A stretch of 64,000 bases of DNA from Aureibacter tunicatorum (GCF_036492635.1 NZ_AP025308.1:62001-126000), one strand, 5' to 3'; shown: positions 38,734-48,811, counted from the stretch's first letter. Translations and numbers: made by a program. The notes: generated by a model from the sequence alone, not told the origin.

Positions 38734-41293
38734 ACATTTGAAAAAATATTTACTCTTCTTAATACTTTTCTGTTCATTTAATCACCTTGTCTATTCGCAA
38801 CAAGGATGTGGAACTTCTACACTAAAAATAGCAAAATCATACTATGACATTGGGCTGTTTGAGGATGCTGTTGAAAAACTGGAATTTTGCCTTAATAACA
38901 ACGGATTTAATAAAAATCAACTAGAAAGAGCCTATCACAGATTAGTGCTTTGCTATATACAACTTGAAGACTTTCCAAAAGCTGAGGAAAATGCGATCAA
39001 GCTCATCAATATGAATCCATTGTTCACGCCTGACGTTGAAGATCCAAAAGTTTTCTTTGAAATAATCGAAAAGATCAAAAACGGACTTACTGACAATTTA
39101 ATCTTTAGCGCCTCCCAGAAGAGAGAAAACATCCGAAAAGCTCCAAGTCAAACCTATGTCGTGACTAGACAAATGATTGATCAAAATGCCTATACGACAT
39201 TAGAACAAATTCTAATGGATATTCCAGGTTTTCAGGTTTCACATATCAATGGCACAATCACAACCAAGATAGATGCCCGAGGAATTGGAGGCAAAGAATC
39301 AGACAAAACTCTATTCTTAATCAACGGGATTCAAATCAATGATTTTTGGTCTAATCAATCAAAATTTTCCTCGCAACTCCCCATATCAAATGTCAAAAGG
39401 ATAGAAGTTATCTACGGACCATCATCCACAATTTATGGAGCAAACGCTTACGCTAGTGTAGTAAATATTATCACTTATTCTCATGATGATCGTAAAGACC
39501 TCAATGTAAATGCAAATGTATCCTATGGCACTGAAAACAATTATTTTGCGGATCTAAACATTAACGGAAAAACTGAATCTTTTGGTGCGGACCTGACCTT
39601 TAGATACTATCATGATGAGTTCAGAGACTTATCTGATTTCAGCGAATTTACTTATGATTCGACTATCTACTCAAATTTTGATTATAATCAATCACTTTCA
39701 ATCTATGGAAATGAAGCTAGGGAGTTTGCCAGAAAATATCCTAATCTTTTAAACAACAAAAACCTTGATGTCCAAAAAGATGAATCTGGGCAAATTATCT
39801 CCATTTCTCCTTCACAACAGGGTCAGGCAGTAGCAAAAAACCTAGATGTCTCATCTTTGGATACACTTATAAATAATAGGAAACCTGCATATTCTAATTA
39901 TATAGACCAAATATATGTAGAAGGGAAACTTTATTTCAACAACATTTTACTTGGTTACAGAACTTGGATGAGTGAACAAGGATTTACCAATAATGGAACA
40001 TCATACTCCACTTCTGGTATAAAAAACAATAATTTATGGAAACCAAGCCAATCAACTTTATACTTACAGTATAAAAAGAGTTTCAACAAGAAATTTACCA
40101 TTTACAATTCAGCTTATTATCAATTATCTAAAGTAAAAGATGGTACTTTAAATACCACCTTGCAAAGTTACGCTACTTCGAGACTAACTTTAGCCGACCT
40201 TGCAATGGAAAGACCTTCCTATTGGAACACAACTGACTTGTACCAATCATCTAATCAGTTTAGAAACAAGCTTTTGGTTCAGTACCAAGCAAGTGATAAT
40301 TTTTATTTGCAAGGAGGAGTAGATTATCGAAATTCTATCATACAAGGGGATTTGTTACAAACTGACAGCTCAAATACTGTTAGCAAATCATCATTGAAGC
40401 ATAACAGCAACGACATAGGCATTTACATTACAGGCCAATTGGAAGCCAATGAGTGGGCAAAGATAGTTGCAGGAATTAGATGGAACTACAATGTAATTGA
40501 TCAAAAAAGTGGATATGGCTCCCTTTTTAATCACAAGCTCGGCTTGGTTTTAACTCCTAAAAATTTCCACCTAAAACTATTAACAGAAACAGGTTTTCAA
40601 GAACCAACAATGATGGAAAGATTCAAAGTTAGTGAATCTATTCCAATAAATGCTCCTGATCTAGCTCCTGAAAAAAACATTAATTATGAACTTAATTTCG
40701 GGTACAATGACAAAAGTTTTGAATTCGATTGTTCGGCTTTTTACAATGATTTATACGATCTCGTTGAATTAAATGAAACAAGCGAATTACAATATCAATA
40801 TCAAAATACAGGAAAAGGAACTATCAAAGGAGTTCAATCCAGTGTAAAATACAAAGTCAAGAAATATAACTTTTATGCCAACTATACTTATTTAGACCCA
40901 AAAATCCAGCAAAACGACTCAACGGATAAGGTTAGAATTGGGGGTATCTCAAATCATGTTTTCAACTTTGGAATCAACTCCCTATACTTCAATCATTTGA
41001 ATATAAACCTTCGAGGAAACTATTTATCAAAACGCACTGTGGGAGATGGCACAAGTCTTCCTCAAAATACAAAAGGAGAATTTCCAGATTTATTCTTACT
41101 CCATTTGGCAATTGCCTACAATAATATTATAAATGGTTTGAATATTAAGTTTTATATGAGAAATCTATTGGGCCGCGAATATTCCGACCCAGGGTATGGG
41201 ATTCAAGATGGAATCATTAACTCATATAAAATTCCTCAAAATGATCGCTTGTTTGGTGTCATACTAGAATATAAGCTAAACATCAATCCTTAA
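38723..41293 (+). CDS. TonB-dependent outer-membrane receptor with N-terminal TPR region
   Basis: 856 residues, signal peptide 1 to about 25 (LILFCSFNHLVYSQ). Instead of the carboxypeptidase-like domain common in this phylum, residues about 30-125 are TPR-like helices (AKSYYDIGLFEDAVEKLEFC; AYHRLVLCYIQLEDFPKAEE). A plug follows at about 140-255 (TYVVTRQMIDQNAYTTLEQI; LFLINGIQINDFWSN; IEVIYGPSSTIYGANAYASV), then a 22-strand-type barrel (FYMRNLLGREYSDPGYG near the end). Its start lies inside the 3' end of the nSTAND gene (11-bp overlap), so the two are translated together. Ligand unknown; siderophore, cobalamin or a signalling role are all possible. Stops converge on the patatin gene with a three-base overlap. 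Confidence 0.93.
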   Translation: MKYKHLKKYLLFLILFCSFNHLVYSQQGCGTSTLKIAKSYYDIGLFEDAVEKLEFCLNNNGFNKNQLERAYHRLVLCYIQLEDFPKAEENAIKLINMNPLFTPDVEDPKVFFEIIEKIKNGLTDNLIFSASQKRENIRKAPSQTYVVTRQMIDQNAYTTLEQILMDIPGFQVSHINGTITTKIDARGIGGKESDKTLFLINGIQINDFWSNQSKFSSQLPISNVKRIEVIYGPSSTIYGANAYASVVNIITYSHDDRKDLNVNANVSYGTENNYFADLNINGKTESFGADLTFRYYHDEFRDLSDFSEFTYDSTIYSNFDYNQSLSIYGNEAREFARKYPNLLNNKNLDVQKDESGQIISISPSQQGQAVAKNLDVSSLDTLINNRKPAYSNYIDQIYVEGKLYFNNILLGYRTWMSEQGFTNNGTSYSTSGIKNNNLWKPSQSTLYLQYKKSFNKKFTIYNSAYYQLSKVKDGTLNTTLQSYATSRLTLADLAMERPSYWNTTDLYQSSNQFRNKLLVQYQASDNFYLQGGVDYRNSIIQGDLLQTDSSNTVSKSSLKHNSNDIGIYITGQLEANEWAKIVAGIRWNYNVIDQKSGYGSLFNHKLGLVLTPKNFHLKLLTETGFQEPTMMERFKVSESIPINAPDLAPEKNINYELNFGYNDKSFEFDCSAFYNDLYDLVELNETSELQYQYQNTGKGTIKGVQSSVKYKVKKYNFYANYTYLDPKIQQNDSTDKVRIGGISNHVFNFGINSLYFNHLNINLRGNYLSKRTVGDGTSLPQNTKGEFPDLFLLHLAIAYNNIINGLNIKFYMRNLLGREYSDPGYGIQDGIINSYKIPQNDRLFGVILEYKLNINP

Positions 41294-43563
41294 AAAATAA
41301 ACCCTAGGTTTACATACACTTGCACAGGAGTACTTGATGTTGAGTTCATTAATGTTATATTCAATGGTCCCAGAATTGAGTTGTACCCTATAGTCAAGCC
41401 ATATCCTAAAATATTATTGTAAGCATCAGAAGTATTATGTTCGAATAAATCTTCTAAAGCTTGACTAGAATATAGCATATAATTAGCTTCTGGGATTATA
41501 TAAAAGTTATTCCAGACTTCAAATTGAAGCCCAAACCTTCCGATCATGAATTGATTAACAAGATATTCTTTATCACGCAAACCAATAAAAGGAATAGAGA
41601 AGAACCTATAATCATTCAAACCACCTACTTGAAATGCGTAAAAAGAATTCTCGCTACTATTGGCGGTTAAGCCCAATCTGAATTCTTCATAAATTGATAT
41701 TTTATTATTTTGCAAAGGCTGGTTAAATCTCATTTGAAAGTTTATTCTTAAGAATGGGTCCAAGACCAATAGGCTTTCAATAGAGTCTCTACTAAAAGCG
41801 CTAACATTGCTTTCAAAATTTGCTTTATTGCTGGTAATAAAATACATCCCCGCAGAACCTTTCATAAAAACCCCTTGCGTAGGATAGAAGCGCTTATTCG
41901 TTGTATTAAACACTCCCTCCATATTAAAGGTTAAATTCTCTAATCTATTCCTAAAATCTATTCTTTCCTCAGGGTTCAGTGCGTCAATATAGGATGATCT
42001 AAGATTGTAAAAATCATAAGATGCGCCAAAAGCTAAAAATGAATTAAGCCTATTTAATTTCAATAAATCCAATTTAATACTTATGAAATCGGATTTAAAT
42101 CTTGTAATTTGATTATTTCCCTCATATACAGGGAAATCGTTTCTTTCATAGTAAGTTGAATATCGATAGCCAAAATTTTGCTTCTTCCCAAAATATCTAT
42201 AAAAAGACAAGTCAGCGATAGGATACTCAGATATACTTGCTTTCAAGTCAAACTTTGATTGGTCAACCAATAAATTCTTAACATTTGTATTAAAAATGAT
42301 AGAAGATTTAGTGTCATTGTCATAGTGAATTCCGAATTTGAAAAACATCTCCGGATTTTCCTCAAAATCCATCGTCAAATAACTTTTTCCATCCTCATAA
42401 ATTATATCGTAATATATATATTCAAAGAATTGCGTCCCGTACAACTTCCTTACACCTGCCTCAATCTCTTCGATCTTCAAATACTCTCCTTCATTAAAAC
42501 CAATTTTTCCCTTTACAAATGTTTCGCTAATTTCATTCAAACCTGTAATCCTAATATTTGATATTAAAACAGAGTCCACAGGCTCAAACTCTTCTATTAC
42601 TTCCTTAGGTAAGTCCGAGTTTTTGATCTCATCAGCAAGCTTTATCAAAGCATCCATATTAGCTTCCACAGCTTTTTCACCCAACTCAATGATCTCTTTT
42701 GTACTATTAAAATCTCCTGATGAATATCCTTTTAAATCATGATGAATGTACAAATCTGTTAAGCTTATCTGTTGTGGCCTAATTTCAAGATCTTTAAATT
42801 GCGAACATTGAATCAATATGGAAACAATGTTATTCAAACTATCTATGGAGTTTTCATAATGCGATACATCCGAGCCGATGATATATTCGGCGCCAAGTTC
42901 TCTGCAGGTGCTAACAGGATAGTTCAAGATCATCCCTCCATCAGCCAATAACATACTGTCATAAACTATTGGAGTAAAAACCGAAGGCACAGCCATGCTT
43001 GAACGAATAGCCAAGGCTAAGTTTCCAGAATCCAGTGCAACAGCGGTTCCGTTAATTATATTAGTGCTAACACATTCATATTCTCGAGGGAACTTTTTAA
43101 AACTCTGCACTTTATATGATTTGGCTGTAAGCTCAAACAATTTATTATACAAAGCTTGTCCTGTAATCAACCCTGAAGGCAGTTTAGCTTTGCCTTTATC
43201 TATTGGAACTTCAATAATGTAGTTGGCATAATCGCTTTTTTCGGTAATATCGATATCCTTCAGACTGATTTTATTCGTTAATATTTCTCCCCAATTAATA
43301 CTCAAAGCTATTTCTTCAATCTCTTTTCCTGAATATCCAATAGAGTACAAACCACCTACGATCGCTCCCATGCTTGTGCCTGTAACATATTTTACAGGAA
43401 TCTGCAAACTATCAATCGCTTTCAATAATGGAATATGGGCTAAACCTTTTGCTCCACCACCACTCAAAGTAAGACCTATCGCCTCGTATTTTGAATCCTT
43501 GGTTTGAGAAAATAACGGTACTGAAATGACTACAAATAAAACAATGAATAATTTAAATTTCAT
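41290..43563 (-). CDS. Patatin-like phospholipase with POTRA and beta-barrel (type Vd-like)
   Basis: 757 residues, signal peptide 1-20 (VVISVPLFSQ). Patatin domain about 27-300: oxyanion loop GGGAKG at 35-40, nucleophile Ser64 in GTSMG, and Asp208 in LADGGMILNYP completing the Ser-Asp dyad. A POTRA-like domain lies at about 325-400 (IRITGLNEISETFVKGKIGF; IEAGVRKLYGTQFFEYIYYD), followed by a BamA/Omp85-type barrel to the C-terminus (VYVNLGFIF). This is the domain order of P. aeruginosa PlpD, in which the barrel brings the lipase to the surface. Known members cleave phospholipids. Single gene, convergent with the TonB receptor. Confidence 0.93.
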   Translation of the reverse strand: MKFKLFIVLFVVISVPLFSQTKDSKYEAIGLTLSGGGAKGLAHIPLLKAIDSLQIPVKYVTGTSMGAIVGGLYSIGYSGKEIEEIALSINWGEILTNKISLKDIDITEKSDYANYIIEVPIDKGKAKLPSGLITGQALYNKLFELTAKSYKVQSFKKFPREYECVSTNIINGTAVALDSGNLALAIRSSMAVPSVFTPIVYDSMLLADGGMILNYPVSTCRELGAEYIIGSDVSHYENSIDSLNNIVSILIQCSQFKDLEIRPQQISLTDLYIHHDLKGYSSGDFNSTKEIIELGEKAVEANMDALIKLADEIKNSDLPKEVIEEFEPVDSVLISNIRITGLNEISETFVKGKIGFNEGEYLKIEEIEAGVRKLYGTQFFEYIYYDIIYEDGKSYLTMDFEENPEMFFKFGIHYDNDTKSSIIFNTNVKNLLVDQSKFDLKASISEYPIADLSFYRYFGKKQNFGYRYSTYYERNDFPVYEGNNQITRFKSDFISIKLDLLKLNRLNSFLAFGASYDFYNLRSSYIDALNPEERIDFRNRLENLTFNMEGVFNTTNKRFYPTQGVFMKGSAGMYFITSNKANFESNVSAFSRDSIESLLVLDPFLRINFQMRFNQPLQNNKISIYEEFRLGLTANSSENSFYAFQVGGLNDYRFFSIPFIGLRDKEYLVNQFMIGRFGLQFEVWNNFYIIPEANYMLYSSQALEDLFEHNTSDAYNNILGYGLTIGYNSILGPLNITLMNSTSSTPVQVYVNLGFIF

Positions 43564-43720
43564 TAATTTCTAATCTGAATATAAAATGCTTCAAATGACC
43601 TCTCCCCTTTAGTAAATAAGGAATTTCATCAATATAGACATTCCAAAAATTAAACCGTGCTATATAATTATTTTGAATAAAAAAATATAATATCATTCAA
43701 ATTATTACATATTTATTCAC

Positions 43721-43750
43721 AAAAAAAGAGGCCTATTATATAGCCTCTTT
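43721..43750 (-). terminator. Minus-strand terminator after the IMPDH/GMP reductase gene
   Basis: Perfect 8-bp stem AAAGAGGC/GCCTCTTT around a ten-base loop, with four further T on the minus strand, 33 bp past the stop at 43783. Confidence 0.88.
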
Positions 43751-43782
43751 CTTCTTATTATAAAATTTATGTATTTTAAAAA

Positions 43783-44817
43783 CTACTTGACCAAGCCGTG
43801 AGCTTTGCTCTCATACAAGCCAGAAGTTGTGATCTCAACAAACTCAACATTGGCCTTTAGTTTATCAATAGTTAAAACACCATTATAAGTCATGCCAGAA
43901 GCCAAACCTCCTAAAAGTTTCTTAATGATATTTTGCACAGGACCTCTAAAAGGTACTTTCGTTTTCTCGCCTTCTATGCTTATAACTTCTTTTGTCTTTT
44001 GATTGTCTTTTTCAAGCTTTTGGATAGCAGCGTCAAAACTAGCCATTCCTCGATATATTTTAAACGGCTTGCCTTTTACCTGAACAATATCGCCGGGAGT
44101 CTCAACGGTGCCACTAACCAAAGAGCCAATCATCACATTATCAGCTCCTGCTCCTATTGCCTTAACAATGTCACCAGCTTGTTTGATTCCTCCATCAGCG
44201 CAAATTGGCACTTGGTCTCCTACAACTTGATACACTTCATCAATAGCTGTAAGTTGCGGAACCCCACACCCCGTCATAATTCTTGTTGTGCACATCGACC
44301 CTGGGCCTACACCCACTTTTATCGCATCAGCTCCCCAATCCAATAAATCCTGAGCGGCTTCCTTTGAGGCAATATTGCCGCACATGACATCAATAGCGGG
44401 ATATTTATCTTTAATATACAAAAGAGCATCCTTAGCGGATTCACTATGTCCATGAGCGATATCCAAAACGATAATGTCAACTCCCTCGACATCCAAAGCG
44501 GCTAATCGCTCCTCATAATCCTTGACTCCTAATGCCGCCGCAGTCAAAAGTCCACTTTCTTTTACTTTGCGAATTTCATTGGCTTGCTCTTCAATTGTCA
44601 AAAACCTATGAATAACTCCCAGTCCTCCCAATTTCCCTACAGCTATAGCCATGGTACTTTCACATATAGTATCCATGTTAGCGATTACCAAAGGTATATC
44701 GATATCATGATTTCTAGTCACTTTAGTCTTAAAAACTACATTTTGTCGCGACTTGATCTTATTGTACTTAGGTACAATCAATACATCGTCAAAGCTATAC
44801 GCTTTCCTTATATTCAT
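43783..44817 (-). CDS. IMP dehydrogenase / GMP reductase family protein without CBS domains
   Basis: 344 residues, a bare TIM barrel. The start [14 protein letters not shown], the Cys loop [24 protein letters not shown] (catalytic Cys in the MCTT block), [20 protein letters not shown] (in parts) and [10 protein letters not shown] are shared by GuaB and GuaC. Length and lack of the CBS pair favour GMP reductase (GuaC, GMP to IMP), while the GVPQLTAI loop and [13 protein letters not shown] tail look more like IMPDH; the Arg-Tyr pair of the IMPDH flap is not evident in the MASF...KVPFRG segment. I therefore leave the direction of the reaction open. Purine nucleotide interconversion in the cytoplasm. 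Own terminator downstream. Confidence 0.88.
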   Translation of the reverse strand: MNIRKAYSFDDVLIVPKYNKIKSRQNVVFKTKVTRNHDIDIPLVIANMDTICESTMAIAVGKLGGLGVIHRFLTIEEQANEIRKVKESGLLTAAALGVKDYEERLAALDVEGVDIIVLDIAHGHSESAKDALLYIKDKYPAIDVMCGNIASKEAAQDLLDWGADAIKVGVGPGSMCTTRIMTGCGVPQLTAIDEVYQVVGDQVPICADGGIKQAGDIVKAIGAGADNVMIGSLVSGTVETPGDIVQVKGKPFKIYRGMASFDAAIQKLEKDNQKTKEVISIEGEKTKVPFRGPVQNIIKKLLGGLASGMTYNGVLTIDKLKANVEFVEITTSGLYESKAHGLVK

Positions 44818-44861
44818 ACTTTCTACCGTTGAAATATATCTGAAAAATAAAATTTAGCCAA

Positions 44862-44887
44862 AAATCAAACCAAGGCACAAACCTTGG
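44862..44887 (-). terminator. Minus-strand terminator after tcdA
   Basis: CCAAGG-N6-CCTTGG followed on the minus strand by TTTGATTTTT, 9 bp beyond the tcdA stop. Confidence 0.8.
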
Positions 44888-44895
44888 ATTTATGT

Positions 44896-45621
44896 TTAGA
44901 TTAACTTTTCACCTAATATGCCTCTTATAACCAAAGAAGCGCAAAAAACACCAAATGTCGCTGGAAGTACAGACAAAGTCCCAATCACTGATTTTTTATT
45001 CTTACCCTCAGCTTCATAAACTCGAGATTTATCGATCGCCTCTGGTGAAAAAACTACAGGAAACCTCTTCTCCTCAACACCCATTCTTCTTAAACGCTTA
45101 CGTACAAAAAATGCCAACTTGCAATTATAAGTATCCCATAAATTAGCGACTCTAGCTTGCGTCGGGTCTATTTTACCTCCTGCACCCATAGAGCTGACTA
45201 AATTATGCCCCCTTTTCAAAGCTTCCGAAATAAAAACTATCTTAGGAGCCAGAGTATCAATACAGTCGACAACATAGTCAAATGGTTGATCAAGCAAGTT
45301 GCCCATTTCCTCCGCTTCTATGTATTCGGAAATTACCGTAAGATCTAAATCCGGATTAATATCTATTAACCTTTCACGCATAATCTCACTTTTTAGTTTC
45401 CCTTCGGTAGAAGAAAGTGCAGCTATTTGCCTATTTCGATTGCTTCTAGCAACTGTGTCTCCATCGATAATTGTCATTTTGCCAACGCCTGACCTGCCAA
45501 TCATTTCCGCGCATATACCACCTACTCCGCCTAAACCTATCACAAGCACGTTCGCATCATTGAGTTTCTTCACTTGATCCTCACCCAACAAAAGCTCTGT
45601 ACGCTCAAACCACGTTTCCAT
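44896..45621 (-). CDS. tcdA: tRNA threonylcarbamoyladenosine dehydratase TcdA
   Basis: 241 residues from ATG 45621 (METWFERTELLLG); the preceding TTG is disregarded. An E1-like ATPase: GLGGVGGICAEMIGRSGVG, IDGDTVARSNRNRQIAA, VDCIDTLAPK, SSMGAGGKIDPTQ and the TcdA-specific KLAFFVRKRLRRMGV. It cyclises t6A at position 37 of ANN-decoding tRNAs to ct6A using ATP. Cytoplasmic and monocistronic by its own terminator; 66 bp precede it from the GH3 gene stop. Confidence 0.95.
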   Translation of the reverse strand: METWFERTELLLGEDQVKKLNDANVLVIGLGGVGGICAEMIGRSGVGKMTIIDGDTVARSNRNRQIAALSSTEGKLKSEIMRERLIDINPDLDLTVISEYIEAEEMGNLLDQPFDYVVDCIDTLAPKIVFISEALKRGHNLVSSMGAGGKIDPTQARVANLWDTYNCKLAFFVRKRLRRMGVEEKRFPVVFSPEAIDKSRVYEAEGKNKKSVIGTLSVLPATFGVFCASLVIRGILGEKLI

Positions 45622-45690
45622 CAACTAATTCTTATATTCTCTTTCGTAATTATTTTAACGCACAAATATATTAAAATTATTACAAAAAAT

Positions 45691-47424
45691 TCAATAAAGA
45701 CCTATCCGCTCGCCTGCTCTGAAAATATTTCCAATATTTACCGGGAGTTTTCCATTAACTTTCCCCCAACCACAGGAAGCTCTAACTATTGCTTCAAGCG
45801 TAAATGCAGAAGACTGATATCCCATTAAAATGACTGAAGCTGACAGTAGCTTTTTAAAACACTGCAAAGCCAGAGGGTTGCCTAAAAACATAAAAACTCC
45901 ATTAGTTTTCTCTAGAACATCATCCACTAGCCCAATCAACTCATCACTAATATCAAAATTATTAAACGGCTTCATATTTCCATTTCGAAAAATCAACACA
46001 GGACTCTTTGAGCCAATCAGGCTATGAATGTCTTCATATGATTCGCCCCCACTGAGCATATGAATATCCGCTCCCAAATAATATTGCTCCAATAAAGCAA
46101 GCTCATCCTTCTCATCATTCTCCAATGCGATCAAATGATGCGCTACTTCTTCCCTAACAGTTCTTGTCCTCTGTTGATTATTAATATATAAAATTGCCAA
46201 ATCTTTAACTTCGGGTTTTCTAAATGGAAGCCTGTTGTCATCATTTTTCAATAAAGTCAATGAATATTCGGCTAGCTTTTTATTTAAAATCAATGCCTCC
46301 TGATCATTTTTTAAAAAATTTTCCACTTGATCAATATCCAAATGTTGATCTTCAGAAAGACCTAGCCAAAGTTTCGCTGCTAATATTCGCCTGCATTTAC
46401 TTTCTACTTCCTCTAGAGAAATATCTCCCTTTTCAACCGCTGAAAAAACTTTACCTATTGTCGATCTTGGCTCGGGGCAATTCAAAAGAATGTCATTCCC
46501 AGCATTATAAGCCATATAACCGATTTCATCGCGACTATATAAACTAGTCAAAGCTCCCATATCCAAAGCATCGCTTATCACCAAGCCTTCAAAGCCCAAC
46601 TCTTCTCGCAGCTTTTCTTTGATAATTTTTTTTGAAATTGAAACAGGTAAGTCATCCCATGCTTTGACTTTCAAGTGAGCGACCATTACCGAGGAAGCAC
46701 CTTCATCTATTAATTTTTTAAAAGGAAATAACTCTACTGCTTCAAGTCTTTCATTATCAAACTCCAAAACAGGCAATTCTAAATGAGAATCAATATGAGT
46801 ATCTCCATGTCCTGGAAAATGCTTAATACAGTCCAACAGCCTATTTAATTTATATGCTGTAACGATCTTATTTGCCTTCTCTAGCACGTCATTTTTATCT
46901 TCGCCAAATGACCTGAAGCTTATTACAGGATTATCAGGGTTGTTATTAATGTCAATAACAGGTCCCAATGCAGAATGAAATCCCAATGCTTTGCATTGCT
47001 TCGCAATTCTATCGCCAAACCAATATACATTGGCGTTATCCTCTATTGCTCCTAGTGCAATCTGATAAGGATAATCATCAGCATCTGAAAGCCTCATTCC
47101 CAAACCCCACTCTGCATCGATAGTCATCATCAATGGAAAACGACTTTTCTCTTGCAAATAATTGATCAACTGAGCTTGTTTTCTAACCTCTCCTTGAAAG
47201 AATGTGATTCCACCAATACTCAGGTCATCAACATATTCAGCAAGTTCTTCTTCATTGCATTTATTAGAATGAGCAAAACCTGCGACAAAAATACTTTGCG
47301 CCACCTTTTGCTCTAAAGTCATCCGAGACATCATTGATTCCACCCATTCATGATCTTTCAAATGCATGAATAATGGCGATTTCCCATGATGACAACATTG
47401 ATTATGATTACAACTTTCTTCCAA
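45691..47424 (-). CDS. GH3 family beta-N-acetylhexosaminidase, NagZ-like
   Basis: 577 residues if the TTG at 47424 is used; the first in-frame ATG at 47367 gives 558. The longer form opens with a Cys/His-rich stretch CNHNQCCHHGK that is unusual for the family. No signal peptide, so cytoplasmic. The NagZ signature KHFPGHGDTHIDSH (with the Asp-His general acid dyad) and the nucleophile in VISDALDMGAL are both present, then a C-terminal GH3_C-like domain ending GKLPVNIG. NagZ removes GlcNAc from recycled muropeptides. The start overlaps the end of the AmpG-like permease gene by 17 bp (if TTG), which imports just those muropeptides. Confidence 0.9.
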   Translation of the reverse strand: MEESCNHNQCCHHGKSPLFMHLKDHEWVESMMSRMTLEQKVAQSIFVAGFAHSNKCNEEELAEYVDDLSIGGITFFQGEVRKQAQLINYLQEKSRFPLMMTIDAEWGLGMRLSDADDYPYQIALGAIEDNANVYWFGDRIAKQCKALGFHSALGPVIDINNNPDNPVISFRSFGEDKNDVLEKANKIVTAYKLNRLLDCIKHFPGHGDTHIDSHLELPVLEFDNERLEAVELFPFKKLIDEGASSVMVAHLKVKAWDDLPVSISKKIIKEKLREELGFEGLVISDALDMGALTSLYSRDEIGYMAYNAGNDILLNCPEPRSTIGKVFSAVEKGDISLEEVESKCRRILAAKLWLGLSEDQHLDIDQVENFLKNDQEALILNKKLAEYSLTLLKNDDNRLPFRKPEVKDLAILYINNQQRTRTVREEVAHHLIALENDEKDELALLEQYYLGADIHMLSGGESYEDIHSLIGSKSPVLIFRNGNMKPFNNFDISDELIGLVDDVLEKTNGVFMFLGNPLALQCFKKLLSASVILMGYQSSAFTLEAIVRASCGWGKVNGKLPVNIGNIFRAGERIGLY

Positions 47425-48679
47425 AATCAGGATCTATTTTTAAAAATTTCAACAATAATAAACATGGCAATGAGCAAGCCAATACCCATCCAAAAAATAA
47501 TGGATACCCCAATTCTTCCTGCAACATTCCGCTAAACATTCCCGGAATCATCATCCCTAAAGCCATCAAGCCAGTGCATAAAGCATAATGAGTTGTTTGG
47601 TACTTGCCTTGAGACAAATACATTAAATAAACCAGAAATCCCGCAAAGCCAAATCCATAGCCAAATTGCTCTAAAGAAATTACAATAGTCAAAATATAAT
47701 CATTTTGAGGCATATAATAAGCCAACAACATATACAAAGCATTTGGCAGATTTAGTGATAAAATCATTATCAATAAACACCTTTTCAGGCCATATTTCGC
47801 TATTACATTTCCACCTAATATCCCTCCAATCACCAAAGCTATCACTCCAATCGTTCCATAAGAAACTCCCACTTGCTCATTATCCATACCCATGCCACCA
47901 GCTTCATTTCCATCCAATAAAAATGGACTTATGATCTTCACTAACTGCGCTTCACCCAGTCGATAAGAAAGAATAAAAAGTATGCTTAAGATTATGCCAT
48001 CTTTAAGAAAAAAGGTCTTGATCGCATTCCAGTATGAGGCTCTCTCATTATTTCCCTGTACATCATTATTTGTAGGAGCTTTTTGTTTCGGCAAAACCCA
48101 TTTATGATAAAAACCAACAATTACCAAAATACCTGATGAAATCAAAAAGACTATCATCCATGCGGTCTTCATATTGCCAAAAGTACTGTTTAATTGTCCT
48201 GCCAAATACACCATAAAGCCTTGACCAAAAATCATCGCAACTCTATAAAATGTGCTTCTAATCCCGACAAAGTAACTCTGGGAATGAGAATCCAACGCTT
48301 GAATATAAAAGCCATCAGCCGCAATATCATGTGTGGCAGAACTAAAAGCCATCAAAGCTAATACAGCCATTGACAAATTGAAATAAAAATCTGTCGTTAA
48401 TGTAAACGCTACTATACCAAACAATGCCCCCATGAATAATTGCATAGTGACGATCCACCATCGCTTCGTTTTTATAATATCTACAAATGGACTCCAAAAC
48501 GGCTTAATCACCCATGGCAAGTACAACCAACTCGTATAGAAAGCAATATCCTCATTGCTTACACCTAGATTTTTGTACATCGTCACCGATACGGACATGA
48601 TTAAAATATAAGGTAGTCCTTCCGTAAAATATAATGTTGGGATCCATGACCAGGATTTATTATTCGTATTATTTTTCAT
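47408..48679 (-). CDS. AmpG-like muropeptide permease (MFS)
   Basis: 423 residues, twelve membrane helices. AmpG features: WIPTLYFTEGLPYILIMSVS, NEDIAFYTSWLYLPWVIKPFWSP and MAFSSATHDIAADGFYIQAL (in two parts). AmpG brings anhydro-muropeptides released from the cell wall back into the cytoplasm. The downstream overlapping gene is a NagZ-type hexosaminidase, so the pair forms a wall-recycling operon. Confidence 0.9.
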   Translation of the reverse strand: MKNNTNNKSWSWIPTLYFTEGLPYILIMSVSVTMYKNLGVSNEDIAFYTSWLYLPWVIKPFWSPFVDIIKTKRWWIVTMQLFMGALFGIVAFTLTTDFYFNLSMAVLALMAFSSATHDIAADGFYIQALDSHSQSYFVGIRSTFYRVAMIFGQGFMVYLAGQLNSTFGNMKTAWMIVFLISSGILVIVGFYHKWVLPKQKAPTNNDVQGNNERASYWNAIKTFFLKDGIILSILFILSYRLGEAQLVKIISPFLLDGNEAGGMGMDNEQVGVSYGTIGVIALVIGGILGGNVIAKYGLKRCLLIMILSLNLPNALYMLLAYYMPQNDYILTIVISLEQFGYGFGFAGFLVYLMYLSQGKYQTTHYALCTGLMALGMMIPGMFSGMLQEELGYPLFFGWVLACSLPCLLLLKFLKIDPDFGRKL

Positions 48680-48756
48680 AAAAAAGTATTAGCCCCTCAA
48701 ACCAATAAAATAAGGTTAATAATATATAAATTGAAATTATTTTATTAAAATTCAAC

Positions 48757-48785
48757 AAAAAAGGCCAGTGATAACACCAGCCTTT
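48757..48785 (-). terminator. Minus-strand terminator after acs
   Basis: AAAGGC ... GTG-ATAA-CAC ... GCCTTT stem with two internal mismatches, followed on the minus strand by a T-run (CAACAAAAA on the plus strand), 27 bp beyond the acs stop. Confidence 0.8.
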
Positions 48786-48811
48786 ATTTTTATATGCTTC
48801 TTATATTTAAA

